Origin: a virus
Length of the DNA stretch: 37,363 bases
Virus record (IMG/VR): IMGVR_UViG_3300044673_000271
Coordinates: 1 to 37,363 of that record
Reading direction: 5' to 3' (one strand)
Of this stretch, positions 1 through 8,611 are shown piece by piece. Within the stretch, counting starts at the first letter, position 1. The number at the start of each line of letters is the position of its first letter. The position numbers were made by a program, and so were the translations under genes. Under the pieces are notes generated by a model, which did no database searches, was not told the DNA's origin, and worked only from the letters and a program-made list of their open reading frames with translations.

Positions 1-167
1 AATTGATAATTAGTCCTACGAGATACAACAGCTAATCTGCCATTAGAGTCTCTACATACCGCTGGGTTGAACGCCAAGGGTGCGTCTCTGGTCTCTATAG
101 ACCAAACAGTCCCCCCTAAATCTCTTAAGGAGGGACTGTCTGGAGCTAGTCCTGCTAACGGTTTCAT
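1..167 (-). CDS. partial ORF, possible beta-propeller glycosidase-like protein (3' end off window)
   Basis: The minus strand is open from an ATG at 167 to the left edge, giving 55 residues of an incomplete protein that starts [19 protein letters not shown]. The ATG overlaps the nrdE stop codon by one base (TAATG), the arrangement used by translationally coupled genes, so it should be the next gene of the nrd transcript. The stretch LAFNPAVCRDSNGRLAVVSR followed by RTNY resembles the first blade of five-bladed beta-propeller glycoside hydrolases and phosphorylases, which carry a FNP...dG...R..NY pattern. That resemblance is only from memory of the pattern. It does not look like NrdF, which would be the expected partner here. 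Confidence 0.6.
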   Translation of the reverse strand, partial: MKPLAGLAPDSPSLRDLGGTVWSIETRDAPLAFNPAVCRDSNGRLAVVSRRTNYQ

Positions 168-2281
168 TAGAGCATACAGCTTACACAGTTCTCGTTGTCG
201 GTACCCTCTAGGGCAGCTTGACGAATTCTGATGTAGTAGATGGTCTTGATGCCTTTGCGCCATGCGTATATCTGAGCACGGTTGACATCACGGGTGGTAG
301 CGGTGTCCTTGAAGAACAGGGTCAGCGATAGACCCTGGTCTACGTGCTGGGTTGCAGCTGCGTAGACATCAATAACCGCCTCCGGGCCAATCTCGTAGGC
401 ATCCTTGAAGTACTCAAGGTTGTCATTAGTTAGGCCAGGAGCTGGGTAGTAGACACGACCAAGCTTTCCTTCCTTGCGAACCTCAATAGGTGCAGCAATT
501 GGGTGGATCGAGCTGGTTGAGTTGTTTACATAGCTAATCGAGCCAGTTGGAGGTACAGCCTGAAGATTCTGGTTGTATAGACCGTGCTCCATTACGAAAT
601 CACGAAGCTCAATCCAGTCCCTCTTCTTAGGTAGCTTTACTTTTGCATCCTTAAATAGCTGAGCAACCTTCTCAGTTGCAGGCTCCCACTTCTGATCGAT
701 GTACTTGCTAAAGAACGAGCCGTCTGCATACTTTGACTTCTCAAAGCCATCAAACTTGCTCTTACGCTCCTGAGCAAGCTCAGCCGAAGCCTTAAGCGCG
801 TTGAACAGAATGGCCATAAAGTACATGTTGGTGAAGTCCAAAGACTCCTCATCACCATAGTGCATACGCTCTTGACCAAAGTAGCCGTGCAGATTCATCT
901 GACCAAGACCGATAGCGCGGGACTTGCGGTTACCCTCAGCAATTGACATAACTGAGTCGATGTAACTCAAGTCAGCAACCGCAGTGAGAGCCTTGATGGC
1001 AACCTTCACAGACTTGGCAAAGTCAGGAGACTTCATCATCTTTGCAATATTTAGCGAACCAAGGTTGCAGGAGATGTCCTTACCGATTTCCTTGTAGGAA
1101 AGGTCGTTGTTGTACGTGGTAGGAGTGTTTACCTGAAGAATCTCAGAGCAAAGGTTTGACATATTGATGCGGCCCTCAACTGGGTTCACATTGTTTACAG
1201 TGTCTTCATACATGATATATGGGTAGCCGGACTCAAACTGAAGCTCGGCGATGCGCTGTAGAAGCTCGCGTGCCTTGATCTTAGTCTTCTTGATTTCAGG
1301 ATTGTCTACCATTTCCTGGTACTTCTCAGTTACTGAGATGTCCCCGAATGGGGCTCCACAAACGCGCTCGACGTCATAAGGAGAGAACAGGTACATGTCC
1401 TCGCCGTTCTTAGCGAGCTCCATGGTGATATCCGGGATTACCACACCGATGGAGAGGGTCTTGATACGGATCTTCTCGTCAGCGTTCTCGCGCTTGGTGT
1501 CTAGGAATCGCATGATGTCTGGGTGGTGGGCGTTTAGGTAAACGGCACCGGCACCCTGACGCGCACCTAACTGGTTGGCGTAGGAGAAGCTGTCTTCCAA
1601 AAGCTTCATCACTGGGATGACGCCAGAAGACTGGTTCTCAATCTTCTTAATAGGTGCGCCTAACTCACGGAGGTTGCTGAGGTTTAGGGCAACACCGCCA
1701 CCGCGCTTTGAAAGCTGCAGGGCTGAGTTGATACCGCGGGAGATGGACTCCATGTTGTCTTCGATGCGAAGTAGGAAGCAGGAGACAAACTCACCGCGCT
1801 GCTTCTTACCGGCGTTCAAGAAGGTCGGGGTGGCAGGCTGGAAACGACCCGAGATGATTTCCTCAACCAGATCTTTAGCAGTCTCCTCATCCCCCTGAGC
1901 GAGCATAAGGGCGTTCATCACAACGCGGTCTTCGAAACGCTCTAGGTAGCGAGAGCCATCAAAAGTCTTAAGAGCATACTGAGTGTAGAACTTATAAGCA
2001 CCTACGAAAGTGGGGAAGCGAAACTTGTGAGAGTATGCCTGCTTAAAGAGGTCCTTCACAAAATCGGCAGAGTAGCGGTCAAGCAGGTCTTTCTCGTAGT
2101 AGTCATTCTCTACTAGATAGTGAAGCTTCTCTTCGATACTGTGAAAAAAGACAGTGTTCTGGTTGACGTGGTCTAGAAAGTAGCGACGTGCTGCTTCCTT
2201 ATCCTTGTCAAACTGAATTGTCTTATCCTCACCCCAAAGGTTTAGCATTGCATTTAGTTCGTGATAGCTGTAGTTCTCCAC
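167..2281 (-). CDS. nrdE: class Ib ribonucleoside-diphosphate reductase, alpha (catalytic) subunit
   Basis: This 704-residue protein has the length and motifs of NrdE, which reduces ribonucleoside diphosphates to deoxyribonucleotides in the cytoplasm. The redox cysteine pair is visible as C168 (in FVSCFLLRI) and C405 (in ISCNLGSLN). The active-site triad is N376, C378 and E380 in MSNLCSEIL. The C-terminal electron-shuttle cysteines are C699 and C702 in the terminal ENCVSCML. There is no N-terminal ATP-cone extension, as expected for class Ib. The chosen start is a GTG at 2281 preceded by GAGAGG, and it overlaps nrdI by 28 bases. The enzyme should supply dNTPs for phage replication, using NrdH as reductant and NrdI for cofactor assembly of a beta subunit. 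The beta subunit gene nrdF is not in this window, so the phage either encodes it elsewhere or borrows that of the host. Confidence 0.97.
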   Translation of the reverse strand: MENYSYHELNAMLNLWGEDKTIQFDKDKEAARRYFLDHVNQNTVFFHSIEEKLHYLVENDYYEKDLLDRYSADFVKDLFKQAYSHKFRFPTFVGAYKFYTQYALKTFDGSRYLERFEDRVVMNALMLAQGDEETAKDLVEEIISGRFQPATPTFLNAGKKQRGEFVSCFLLRIEDNMESISRGINSALQLSKRGGGVALNLSNLRELGAPIKKIENQSSGVIPVMKLLEDSFSYANQLGARQGAGAVYLNAHHPDIMRFLDTKRENADEKIRIKTLSIGVVIPDITMELAKNGEDMYLFSPYDVERVCGAPFGDISVTEKYQEMVDNPEIKKTKIKARELLQRIAELQFESGYPYIMYEDTVNNVNPVEGRINMSNLCSEILQVNTPTTYNNDLSYKEIGKDISCNLGSLNIAKMMKSPDFAKSVKVAIKALTAVADLSYIDSVMSIAEGNRKSRAIGLGQMNLHGYFGQERMHYGDEESLDFTNMYFMAILFNALKASAELAQERKSKFDGFEKSKYADGSFFSKYIDQKWEPATEKVAQLFKDAKVKLPKKRDWIELRDFVMEHGLYNQNLQAVPPTGSISYVNNSTSSIHPIAAPIEVRKEGKLGRVYYPAPGLTNDNLEYFKDAYEIGPEAVIDVYAAATQHVDQGLSLTLFFKDTATTRDVNRAQIYAWRKGIKTIYYIRIRQAALEGTDNENCVSCML

Positions 2282-2670
2282 AGTAGGTCTAGCCTCTCTT
2301 TTACTTGTTCTACGTCGTCAGGTGTTCCAGTAATTTCTACACGATACAGCAATGGAACGCCAACTTTTGCTGCAATCATTTCGGCGGCTTTACAGTAGTG
2401 CTCTCCAAAGTTAGTGTTACCCATTCCGATAACACCACGCAACAAGTCCCTATTAGGTTTAAAGTTTAAAAACTTTTTTACCTGTTTCGGCACCGTGTGG
2501 TTGTCATTCCCGCCACCGTAGGTGGGAACAATTAGCACGTATGGCTCGTAAGCCAAAAATGGCTCATCGCCTTCCCACCGAATCGGGATTCGATGAGCAG
2601 GCAGACCTAATTTCTCAACAAACCGATGGGTATTGTTGGAAACGTTAGAGAAGTATACAATATCGTACAC
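2254..2670 (-). CDS. nrdI: NrdI flavodoxin-like protein for class Ib RNR
   Basis: This 138-residue flavodoxin-fold protein is the NrdI partner of class Ib ribonucleotide reductase. NrdI uses FMN to deliver the oxidant that builds the Mn(III)2-tyrosyl radical cofactor of NrdF. The phosphate-binding loop is seen as [16 protein letters not shown] near residues 7-22, the first flavin-contact loop as VPTYGGG, and the third as [12 protein letters not shown], which is characteristic of NrdI. The start is a GTG at 2670 with no clear Shine-Dalgarno sequence, three bases after the nrdH stop, so translation is probably coupled to nrdH. Its end overlaps nrdE. The order nrdH-nrdI-nrdE is the one common in Actinobacteria. 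Confidence 0.95.
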   Translation of the reverse strand: MYDIVYFSNVSNNTHRFVEKLGLPAHRIPIRWEGDEPFLAYEPYVLIVPTYGGGNDNHTVPKQVKKFLNFKPNRDLLRGVIGMGNTNFGEHYCKAAEMIAAKVGVPLLYRVEITGTPDDVEQVKERLDLLWRTTAITN

Positions 2671-2673
2671 TTT

Positions 2674-2892
2674 TTATGCAAGTGCAGATAGCTTGTCTGG
2701 TCTGAAACCACTCCAGTGGTCGTCTCCTGCCACTACTACCGGCGCAGCCTGGTAGCCCAGAGACTTAACCATCTCCATAGCAGTTGAATCTTCGCTTAGA
2801 TCCACAACTTCGAACGGTACATCCTTATTCGCTAAATACTTCTTAGTGCTTTCACACTGAACACAAGCAGGAAGGGTGTACACAGTTACCAT
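2674..2892 (-). CDS. nrdH: NrdH glutaredoxin-like redoxin
   Basis: This protein of 72 residues (MVTVYTLPACVQCESTKKYL...) is a NrdH redoxin, the electron donor that re-reduces NrdE and is itself reduced by thioredoxin reductase. The redox motif is C10-V-Q-C13. The C-terminal SGFRPDKL is the typical NrdH signature that takes the place of the glutathione-binding residues of glutaredoxins. I chose ATG 2892 because GAAAGG lies at 2903-2908 with 10 bases spacing, and because the longer reading back to 2946 would add an unrelated 18-residue extension running into a hairpin region. It is the first gene of the nrdHIE block. Confidence 0.94.
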   Translation of the reverse strand: MVTVYTLPACVQCESTKKYLANKDVPFEVVDLSEDSTAMEMVKSLGYQAAPVVVAGDDHWSGFRPDKLSALA

Positions 2893-2926
2893 TTTGTTGG
2901 TACCTTTCGGAGTCGAGACGAGAAAT

Positions 2927-2980
2927 CCTGACGTTTTTACGACCAAAAATGGTCACGTCAGGACTGGTTGGATAACCAGT
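2927..2980 (-). promoter_or_regulatory. two abutting hairpins in the nrdH leader
   Basis: Two inverted repeats lie directly side by side between the DUF3039 gene and nrdH. The first has perfect 7-base arms at 2963-2969 and 2974-2980 (ACTGGTT / AACCAGT, loop GGAT). The second has perfect 8-base arms at 2927-2934 and 2955-2962 (CCTGACGT / ACGTCAGG) enclosing an inner GACCA-AAAA-TGGTC stem at 2941-2954, with a one-sided 6-base bulge. No T-run follows on the minus strand, so they are not a standard terminator. They could be an RNA control element, a processing site or operator sites for nrdHIE. No NrdR-box-like sequence was recognised. Confidence 0.5.
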
Positions 2981-3006
2981 ATAGAACAAAATCTAGTGGT
3001 TGATTT

Positions 3007-3234
3007 TTATTCTTCGCCCAAGAATAGTGCCTCAGCTATTTCTTTGCAAATCGGACACAAGGGGAACTTTTTCGGGTCTCTGGAGGGAACAAAAATTCTT
3101 CCACATAGAGCAACAACCGGAGTTCCGAGCACATATCCTTCAGTTATTGAGACTTTTTCGGCGTAATGAGAAAACTTATTTTCCTCTTCGAGGTCTTGTT
3201 TTTCTAGGTCTTCAAGCTCTAAAGTCTGCATCAT
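3007..3234 (-). CDS. DUF3039-family small zinc-binding-like protein
   Basis: This 75-residue protein matches the pattern I know for DUF3039 proteins, small proteins nearly confined to Actinobacteria and their phages: H-Y-A-E-K, then G-T-P-V-V-A-L-C-G near the middle, then VPSRDPKKFPLCPICKEI near the end. The cysteines in ALCG and CPIC could form a zinc site, but only three are present, so H24 or another residue would have to complete it. The function of the family is unknown. The start is the first of two tandem ATG codons (3234 and 3231). A strong promoter-like sequence places the predicted transcript start at or next to this ATG, so the mRNA may be leaderless. It heads the nrd transcription unit. 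Confidence 0.8.
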   Translation of the reverse strand: MMQTLELEDLEKQDLEEENKFSHYAEKVSITEGYVLGTPVVALCGRIFVPSRDPKKFPLCPICKEIAEALFLGEE

Positions 3235-3240
3235 AGCAAA

Positions 3241-3269
3241 AGTATACCGCCCTTATTGGCAAAGCTCAA
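3241..3269 (-). promoter_or_regulatory. sigma70-type promoter, minus strand, leaderless start
   Basis: Read on the minus strand there is a -35 element TTGAGC (3264-3269), a 17-base spacer and a -10 element TATACT (3241-3246). Six bases later comes the ATG of the DUF3039 gene, so the transcript should begin at or very near the start codon. Leaderless mRNAs are common in Actinobacteria. This is the best-formed promoter of the left block and probably drives the DUF3039-nrdHIE unit. Confidence 0.6.
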
Positions 3270-3274
3270 ATGAT

Positions 3275-3284
3275 GTAAAATAAT
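3275..3284 (+). promoter_or_regulatory. candidate late promoter -10 (GTAAAATAAT) before module A
   Basis: The sequence TAAAAT at 3276-3281 lies 33 bases upstream of the first gene of adhesion module A. No convincing -35 is present. It shares the form GTAnAAT(A/T) with the sites at 12531, 19132, 19184 and 31248, all upstream of plus-strand units, and its flank is closest to the site before module B (both continue into ...GTGA). It is therefore proposed as part of a shared phage promoter. Confidence 0.4.
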
Positions 3285-3314
3285 AGGTGACTGTACCCTC
3301 GCCGAAAGAGTCTC

Positions 3315-3671
3315 ATGAGCGCTCCTGCCGGTCTTTATAATATCGTGGCTGATCAAGGCTCGACTTTGTCGCGCACGATTTTATGGAGAGATCCTGCTAA
3401 GAAGCCAATTCTTATGGCGGGGTATACAGCCAGAATGAAAGTTAGAGCTACTGAATCTTCCGAACCAGTTTTAAGTCTCACCACTGAAAACGGCGGAATT
3501 ACTTTAGGCCTAACTAACGGGCAGATTCAACTATACGTTTCGGATGAGGTAATGGCAACTATACCAGAGGGTAAATATCTCTACGACCTAGAGTTAATCG
3601 GCTCTAACACAGACTATGTGTACAAGCTAGTACGAGGAAATTTTGTAGTTAGACCGGAGGTGACCCGCTAA
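3315..3671 (+). CDS. small beta-rich virion protein (BppU N-domain-like), module A
   Basis: This 118-residue protein contains a D-Q-G-S-T-L start, an aromatic strand, then G-Y-T-A-R-M-K-V-R, LTTENGGITL, and a final YDLEL...VRGNFVVRPEVTR. This is a pattern found in small phage proteins next to tail fibres and baseplates, similar in outline to the N-terminal domain of baseplate upper protein BppU. It has a clear paralogue at 19223-19582 in module B, with the same landmarks in the same order. It is followed by a collagen-motif gene in both modules. A role as a connector or chaperone at the fibre attachment point is inferred from that constant position. The next gene starts within its stop codon (TAATG). 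Confidence 0.7.
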   Translation: MSAPAGLYNIVADQGSTLSRTILWRDPAKKPILMAGYTARMKVRATESSEPVLSLTTENGGITLGLTNGQIQLYVSDEVMATIPEGKYLYDLELIGSNTDYVYKLVRGNFVVRPEVTR

Positions 3672-3988
3672 TGCCTAGCGATGTTCCAAGCAACATAACC
3701 TCTGGCAAGTACGTCAGACAAATTGTAGTCAGTGCTCCAGGCCCCCAAGGTCCAGCAGGACTTTCCGGCGTTCAAAACGACGAGGTGGTCGGTTTGGTGT
3801 CATATAGGCATCAACAAGGAGCCGTATCAGATTTGTGGCTAGTAAACCACAACCTAAACTTCCACCCAAACGTCACCGTCTATGACAGTGCAGGTTCAAT
3901 GGTGGAGGGCACAGTCGATCACACAAACGCAGTATCACTAACAATCAGCTTCTCGGACCCTATATCCGGGGTAGCCTACCTATCATAA
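3671..3988 (+). CDS. short collagen-motif virion protein, module A
   Basis: This 105-residue protein begins with a short region ending in [15 protein letters not shown], a minimal Gly-X-Y stretch, followed by a globular domain with the pattern W-L-V-N-H-N-L...P-N-V-T-V-Y-D-S-A-G...V-E-G-T-V...F-S-D-P-I-S-G-V-A-Y-L. The last pattern is common at the C-termini of phage fibre and baseplate accessory proteins, and a variant of it ends the next gene (WTVTHNLGTRRVVVQVY). The N-terminus ([14 protein letters not shown] in module B) matches that of the 876-residue collagen-like protein at 19582, so this is probably the reduced counterpart of that fibre. It overlaps the previous stop by one base. Confidence 0.7.
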   Translation: MPSDVPSNITSGKYVRQIVVSAPGPQGPAGLSGVQNDEVVGLVSYRHQQGAVSDLWLVNHNLNFHPNVTVYDSAGSMVEGTVDHTNAVSLTISFSDPISGVAYLS

Positions 3989-4001
3989 GGAGAACCAAAC
4001 A

Positions 4002-5927
4002 ATGGCACGTCAGTTTTTGACTGGTCTCAATCTTAATAAGAATGAGTTACTAAATGCCAGAATTCAAAATCTGGCGCTACCACCAACCTCACCAGTTGCT
4101 GGTCAAATCTACTACAACACCAGCGACAACACGCTCCGCTACTACAACGGCACAGCCTGGCTAACTATTGCCCAGGGTGGAAGTGTTGATGAAGCGATTA
4201 CAGCGGCTATTGACGCTATCACCACCTCAGTTATTGAAGAGGGCACCAACCTCTACTTCACCGAGGACCGCGCCAAAGACGCAGCTGGAGATCTTTTAGC
4301 TAACGCTATTAAAGAGAACATCCAAATCAGCTACGACTCTAACAGCAACCAGCTGACTGTTACCGCTGAGAATGGCGTTGCGGACTCTACAACTGATGAC
4401 CTGGTAGAGGGTACAACTAACCTATACTTCACCACTGAGCGTGCTCAGGATGCTGTAGGTAATGCCGTCACAGATGGTCTAGAGTACGATGATGCTTCTG
4501 GTGCTATTAGCCTTAAGTACAATGCATTCGGTGGCGCAATCGCTGTTAACGGCTCTGGAGATGTCTTTGTTAAAACCGACGGTATCAGCATTGACACTAG
4601 CGGCTCTGGCAATCAGCTTAGAGTTCTTACCGGCACATCCAGCCCAGTTGCATCTAAAACTTATGCTGATGATGTAGCAGAAACCGCTGTAACAGACCAC
4701 AACAACCTAACCGCCGGAGTCCACGGTGTGACTGGAAACGTTGTAGGAGATACTGATGCTCAGACTCTGACCAACAAGGATCTAGGGTCTGGCACGTCCC
4801 TAAGCGCAAACGTTGACGCAAACCAGAACAAGATTGTTGATCTGGCTGATCCAACTGACCTACAGGATGCAGCAACCAAGAACTACGTTGACACCGAGAT
4901 TAGCGACCACTCGGCGCTGACCACAGGTGTTCACGGAGTTACAGGTGACGTAGTTGGTACTTCTGACACTCAGACTCTGACCAACAAGACTCTAGGCTCG
5001 AACACTGACCTAAGTGCAGACCTAGATGCTAACAACAACAAGATTGTCAACCTAGCTACCCCGACTGATGCAAACGATGCAGCAACCAAGGGCTACGTTG
5101 ACTCGGTTGCTGAAGGTTTACATGTTCACGCTTCTGTTGCAGCTGCAACTACTGCAAACGTAGATCTAGCTGCAGCACCGACAACTATTGACGGCGTAAC
5201 ACTGACCAACGGAATGCGTATTCTGGTAAAAGACCAGACTGACGCTTCTGAAAATGGTATCTACGTCTACAACTCAGGAGCAGATACCCTAGACCGTGCG
5301 GTTGACTACAACACCGCTGTTGAGATTGACACTGGTGACTTCGTATTCGTAGACGGTGGAAACACCTATGGCAACACCGGATGGGTCCAGACCAACCTAG
5401 TCTCAACATTAGAGACTGACCCAATTGCGTGGGTGCAGTTCTCCGGTGCTGGAACTTTCACCGCAGGTGACGGTCTAACCATCGATGGAACCGAGTTCAA
5501 TGTTGTTGGTACTGCAGACCGTATTACCGTAAACGCTGACTCCGTCGACATTGCTTCTACCTACGTTGGTCAAACTTCGATCACAACCCTAGGAACTGTA
5601 ACAACCGGTACTTGGAATGGTTCAACTCTCGCTGTCGAGTACGGTGGTACAGGTGCAACTACAGCTGCAGGTGCTAGAACAAACCTCGGCGCAACCACCA
5701 AATATGCAGTATCTAACCCAGAGTTAGTACCATCTTCTGGAATTGTGACTTGGACTGTAACCCACAACCTAGGTACAAGACGAGTAGTAGTTCAGGTCTA
5801 CGAGACAGAATTCTTTGACGAAGTTGAAGTAGATGTCGAGAGAACTAACACCAATACTGTAACCTTATCCTGGGTAGCAGGAAGCACGGTTGCTGCTGAC
5901 AAGTACGACGTAGTAATCATCGGCTAA
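4002..5927 (+). CDS. modular tail-fibre protein 1, module A
   Basis: This 641-residue protein starts at an ATG preceded by a strong AAGGAG. It opens with a GQIYYNTSDNTLRYYNGTAW motif found in many phage fibres. Two EGTNLYFT(E/T)-type repeats follow (around residues 78-150). A tandem repeat of about 70 residues comes next (HGVTG-(N/D)-VVG...QTLTNK...NKIV(D/N)LA-P-TD...DAATKxYVD). Then comes a domain of about 130 residues (EGLHVHASVAAAT...GWVQT...FSGAGTF) that recurs in the fibre at 6293. The C-terminus is a WTVTHNLGTRR...DKYDVVIIG domain. No enzyme motif is seen. It is most likely a trimeric distal fibre for host recognition. Confidence 0.8.
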   Translation: MARQFLTGLNLNKNELLNARIQNLALPPTSPVAGQIYYNTSDNTLRYYNGTAWLTIAQGGSVDEAITAAIDAITTSVIEEGTNLYFTEDRAKDAAGDLLANAIKENIQISYDSNSNQLTVTAENGVADSTTDDLVEGTTNLYFTTERAQDAVGNAVTDGLEYDDASGAISLKYNAFGGAIAVNGSGDVFVKTDGISIDTSGSGNQLRVLTGTSSPVASKTYADDVAETAVTDHNNLTAGVHGVTGNVVGDTDAQTLTNKDLGSGTSLSANVDANQNKIVDLADPTDLQDAATKNYVDTEISDHSALTTGVHGVTGDVVGTSDTQTLTNKTLGSNTDLSADLDANNNKIVNLATPTDANDAATKGYVDSVAEGLHVHASVAAATTANVDLAAAPTTIDGVTLTNGMRILVKDQTDASENGIYVYNSGADTLDRAVDYNTAVEIDTGDFVFVDGGNTYGNTGWVQTNLVSTLETDPIAWVQFSGAGTFTAGDGLTIDGTEFNVVGTADRITVNADSVDIASTYVGQTSITTLGTVTTGTWNGSTLAVEYGGTGATTAAGARTNLGATTKYAVSNPELVPSSGIVTWTVTHNLGTRRVVVQVYETEFFDEVEVDVERTNTNTVTLSWVAGSTVAADKYDVVIIG

Positions 5928-5945
5928 GACTAAGGTAAAAGTTAT

Positions 5946-6290
5946 ATGTCAAAGAGATTTCTCACACCGGTAAACCTGCCAGGGGGAACTTCGTTCCCCT
6001 CGGTAGGTACCGTTGGTGATCTTTTTTATCGTACAGATTTAGGAAGTCTCTACGCATATAACGGCACAGCCTGGGAGTCCGGAGATGCTGTAACAAGTGT
6101 TGCATCCCTAACTGACGTCGAGCTTACAGCTCTAGCCAATAACCAAGTATTAATTTATAACTCAACCCAAGAAAAATGGGTAAATGTGGACACCGATGTG
6201 TTGACTGGGACCAACTACGACGTATTAGACGGTGGAGGCGCTGGCTCTATGTTTTTGGTCACAGTTAACGGTGGGAACGCGAACGGATAA
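5946..6290 (+). CDS. small fibre-associated protein
   Basis: This 114-residue protein carries a [20 protein letters not shown] motif, which is the same repeat type that opens the neighbouring fibre (GQIYYNTSDNTLRYYNG). [22 protein letters not shown] segment follows, of a kind common in marine and freshwater phage fibres, and the protein ends in a Gly-rich tail. It could be a separate fibre tip, an adaptor or a piece of an ancestral larger fibre. It ends two bases before the next fibre gene starts, so the two are probably co-translated. Confidence 0.6.
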   Translation: MSKRFLTPVNLPGGTSFPSVGTVGDLFYRTDLGSLYAYNGTAWESGDAVTSVASLTDVELTALANNQVLIYNSTQEKWVNVDTDVLTGTNYDVLDGGGAGSMFLVTVNGGNANG

Positions 6291-6292
6291 TC

Positions 6293-8275
6293 ATGGCAGT
6301 CAAACTACAACTAAGACGCGACCAAGCAGCTAACTGGACATCCGTCAACCCAACGCTTTCAGCTGGAGAGCTCGGCGTTGAGCTAGATACCGGAAAGCTC
6401 AAAGTAGGTAACGGCACTACCGCATGGAACTCGCTGTCTTACATAGGTTTAACTCCAGCCGAAATCTCTACTGCAATTTCTGAGGCAATTGCTGACGTAA
6501 TTGACCTATCGCCTAGCACGCTAGACACACTAAATGAGCTAGCTGCTGCCATCAATGACGACCCTAACTTCTTCAGTACTGTAACGACAGCCATCTCAGA
6601 CGCTCAGAGCGCGGCAGAGACATTTGCAACAAATGCTATCAATGCTCTTGACACTGATGATCTCGAGGAAGGACTTACCAATAAGTACTTCACGGATCAA
6701 AGAGCTAAGGATGCTGTCGTTGACGCCACCCTAACGCTTACAAATAAAACTATTGACACTGCAAACAACAACATTACCGTTGTAGCAGCTGACATTAGCG
6801 ATGTGACAGCTACGGCAGCAGAGCTGAACACACTTGACGGTATCACTGCATCCACTGCAGAGTTGAACACTCTTGATGGCATAACTGCCACAACTACAGA
6901 ACTTAACTACGTGGATGGAGTAACTTCTAGCATCCAAGGTCAGCTAGACACCAAGGCTCCAATTGACAGTCCTGTATTTACAGGTACGGTAGGTCTACCT
7001 AGCAGCATTATTTTTGAAGGCGCGACTGCTAACGATTTTGAGACAACAGTAACTGCTACAGACCCGACTGCAGACCAGACAATCACTCTTCCAGATGCTT
7101 CCGGTACAGTAATCCTGAACACCGACACTGTAAGCTCTCTGGCTGCCCCAACTGGCTCCTTCTCGATGAACAGCCAGAAAATCACAGATGTTGCAACACC
7201 AGAACAGGCTCAGGATGCAGCTACTAAGGCCTACGTAGATGCAGTCACCGAAGGCCTACACATCCACCCATCTGTAGTCGCAGCTACATCGACAAACGTA
7301 AACCTGTCTACTGCGCTAGAAGCAGGCGACATAATTGACGGTGTCACCCTAGTTGCTGGAGATCGAGTACTTGTAAAGAGTCAAACAAATGCGGCTCAAA
7401 ACGGTATCTATGTGGTCCAAGCCTCTGGCGCTGCAGTTCGCGCTACAGATTTTGACGCTCCTTCAGAGGTCGACGGCGGTGACTTTGTATTTGTTACCGG
7501 TGGAACTCTCTACGACAATACAGGTTGGGTGCAGACATCTGTTGGAATTACTGTAGTTGGAACTGACCCAATTGAGTTTACTCAGTTTTCAGGAGCAGGA
7601 ACCTATACGAATGGGTATGGTTTAGAGCTCAATGGAAGTCAGTTTGCCGTAGACGCAGACGTAATTGCTCCTATCGCAAACCCGACTTTTACTGGGTCAG
7701 TAGGTCTTCCAGTAGGAGCTGGTGTTGTAAAAACCAACTCTGCAGGTGTTGTCAGTTCAGGAAACATTGACCCGACAGACGTTGCCGGTACAGCTGTCAT
7801 CACAAACGATAGCCGGCTAACTAACTCGAGAACCCCTACCGGCCCTGCTGGTGGAGATCTTGCTGGAAGCTATCCAAACCCAACTCTTGCAGCTAGCGGT
7901 GTCACTGCTGGAACGTACACCAATGCAAACATTACAGTTGACGCAAAGGGACGAATCACTGTTGCATCTAATGGAGAAGCAGCAACCCTTGATGTCTCAT
8001 CTACACCTCCAACCGGGGCTGTTCAGGGTGACATGTGGTTCAATACCGAGCAGGCTGGAATTTACGTCTACTACGATGGCTACTGGGTTTTAACCTCAGG
8101 TGAAGCTGGGCCTCAAGGTCCAGCAGGGCCTACAGGACCACAAGGTCCTGGACTCCCAACTGGAGGCATCACTGGAGACTATCTCATTAAGCTATCTGAC
8201 ACTGATGGCGATGTTGGATGGACAAGTCCAGTGGAGACCGTGGATGCTATACTTATTGTGATGGATGCAATCTAA
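6293..8275 (+). CDS. modular tail-fibre protein 2 with short collagen stretch, module A
   Basis: This 660-residue protein starts with a [20 protein letters not shown]...[20 protein letters not shown] domain that is a very common N-terminus in phage tail fibres. Next come tandem [12 protein letters not shown] / [11 protein letters not shown] repeats (about residues 178-216). Then comes the same [13 protein letters not shown]...NTGWVQT...QFSGAGTY domain as in the protein at 4002. Further on are [11 protein letters not shown] repeats, a [21 protein letters not shown] motif, and a short Gly-X-Y stretch ([15 protein letters not shown]) near residue 605. The two fibres have thus exchanged or duplicated a receptor-type module. 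No catalytic motif is visible. Confidence 0.8.
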   Translation: MAVKLQLRRDQAANWTSVNPTLSAGELGVELDTGKLKVGNGTTAWNSLSYIGLTPAEISTAISEAIADVIDLSPSTLDTLNELAAAINDDPNFFSTVTTAISDAQSAAETFATNAINALDTDDLEEGLTNKYFTDQRAKDAVVDATLTLTNKTIDTANNNITVVAADISDVTATAAELNTLDGITASTAELNTLDGITATTTELNYVDGVTSSIQGQLDTKAPIDSPVFTGTVGLPSSIIFEGATANDFETTVTATDPTADQTITLPDASGTVILNTDTVSSLAAPTGSFSMNSQKITDVATPEQAQDAATKAYVDAVTEGLHIHPSVVAATSTNVNLSTALEAGDIIDGVTLVAGDRVLVKSQTNAAQNGIYVVQASGAAVRATDFDAPSEVDGGDFVFVTGGTLYDNTGWVQTSVGITVVGTDPIEFTQFSGAGTYTNGYGLELNGSQFAVDADVIAPIANPTFTGSVGLPVGAGVVKTNSAGVVSSGNIDPTDVAGTAVITNDSRLTNSRTPTGPAGGDLAGSYPNPTLAASGVTAGTYTNANITVDAKGRITVASNGEAATLDVSSTPPTGAVQGDMWFNTEQAGIYVYYDGYWVLTSGEAGPQGPAGPTGPQGPGLPTGGITGDYLIKLSDTDGDVGWTSPVETVDAILIVMDAI

Positions 8276-8299
8276 AAACTAAAAAGAAAGTAGTAATTA

Positions 8300-8611
8300 A
8301 TGGCTACCCTAACTCAAGTTTTTGCACGAGGTCAATTTTCCACTGTTCCGAATACCTCTATCTATACGGTACCGGCAAACACAGAAGCGGCAATTGTTAC
8401 CAACCTTATCGTGACAAACACCTCAGTATCACCTGGAACTTTTACAATCATCTTTGATGGCGTCGAGATGTTCAAAGACACTCCAATCGACGCTAAGTCA
8501 ACAATTTCTATTGACATGAAGCAGCCAATCATCTCCCCAGACGGAGAAGTTACTGGATCAGCTTCTAGCACTGACATCAAAATACACATGAGCGGAGTCT
8601 GGGTTCTATAA
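8300..8611 (+). CDS. small conserved virion protein
   Basis: This 103-residue beta-rich protein (QVFARGQFSTVPNTSIYTVPANTEAAIVTNLIV at the start in outline, IDMKQPI and SSTDIKIHMSGVWVL at the end) is of a type often encoded between fibre and baseplate genes of aquatic phages. It has no recognised enzymatic motif. Its stop overlaps the ATG of the following 1016-residue gene by one base, which suggests translational coupling and stoichiometric production. A capping or decoration role is possible, but nothing in the sequence proves it. Confidence 0.6.
   Translation: MATLTQVFARGQFSTVPNTSIYTVPANTEAAIVTNLIVTNTSVSPGTFTIIFDGVEMFKDTPIDAKSTISIDMKQPIISPDGEVTGSASSTDIKIHMSGVWVL

Noticed and set aside
2674-2946. 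Longer nrdH reading starting at 2946
   Set aside because: The extra 18 residues do not belong to the NrdH family and run into the hairpin region. ATG 2892 has a good ribosome site.
2876-3236. Plus-strand ORFs opposite nrdH and the DUF3039 gene
   Set aside because: They lie antisense to recognised genes, have no ribosome site and no familiar motif.
6293-8275. Diversity-generating retroelement target
   Set aside because: No reverse transcriptase, template repeat or accessory gene was seen in the window.
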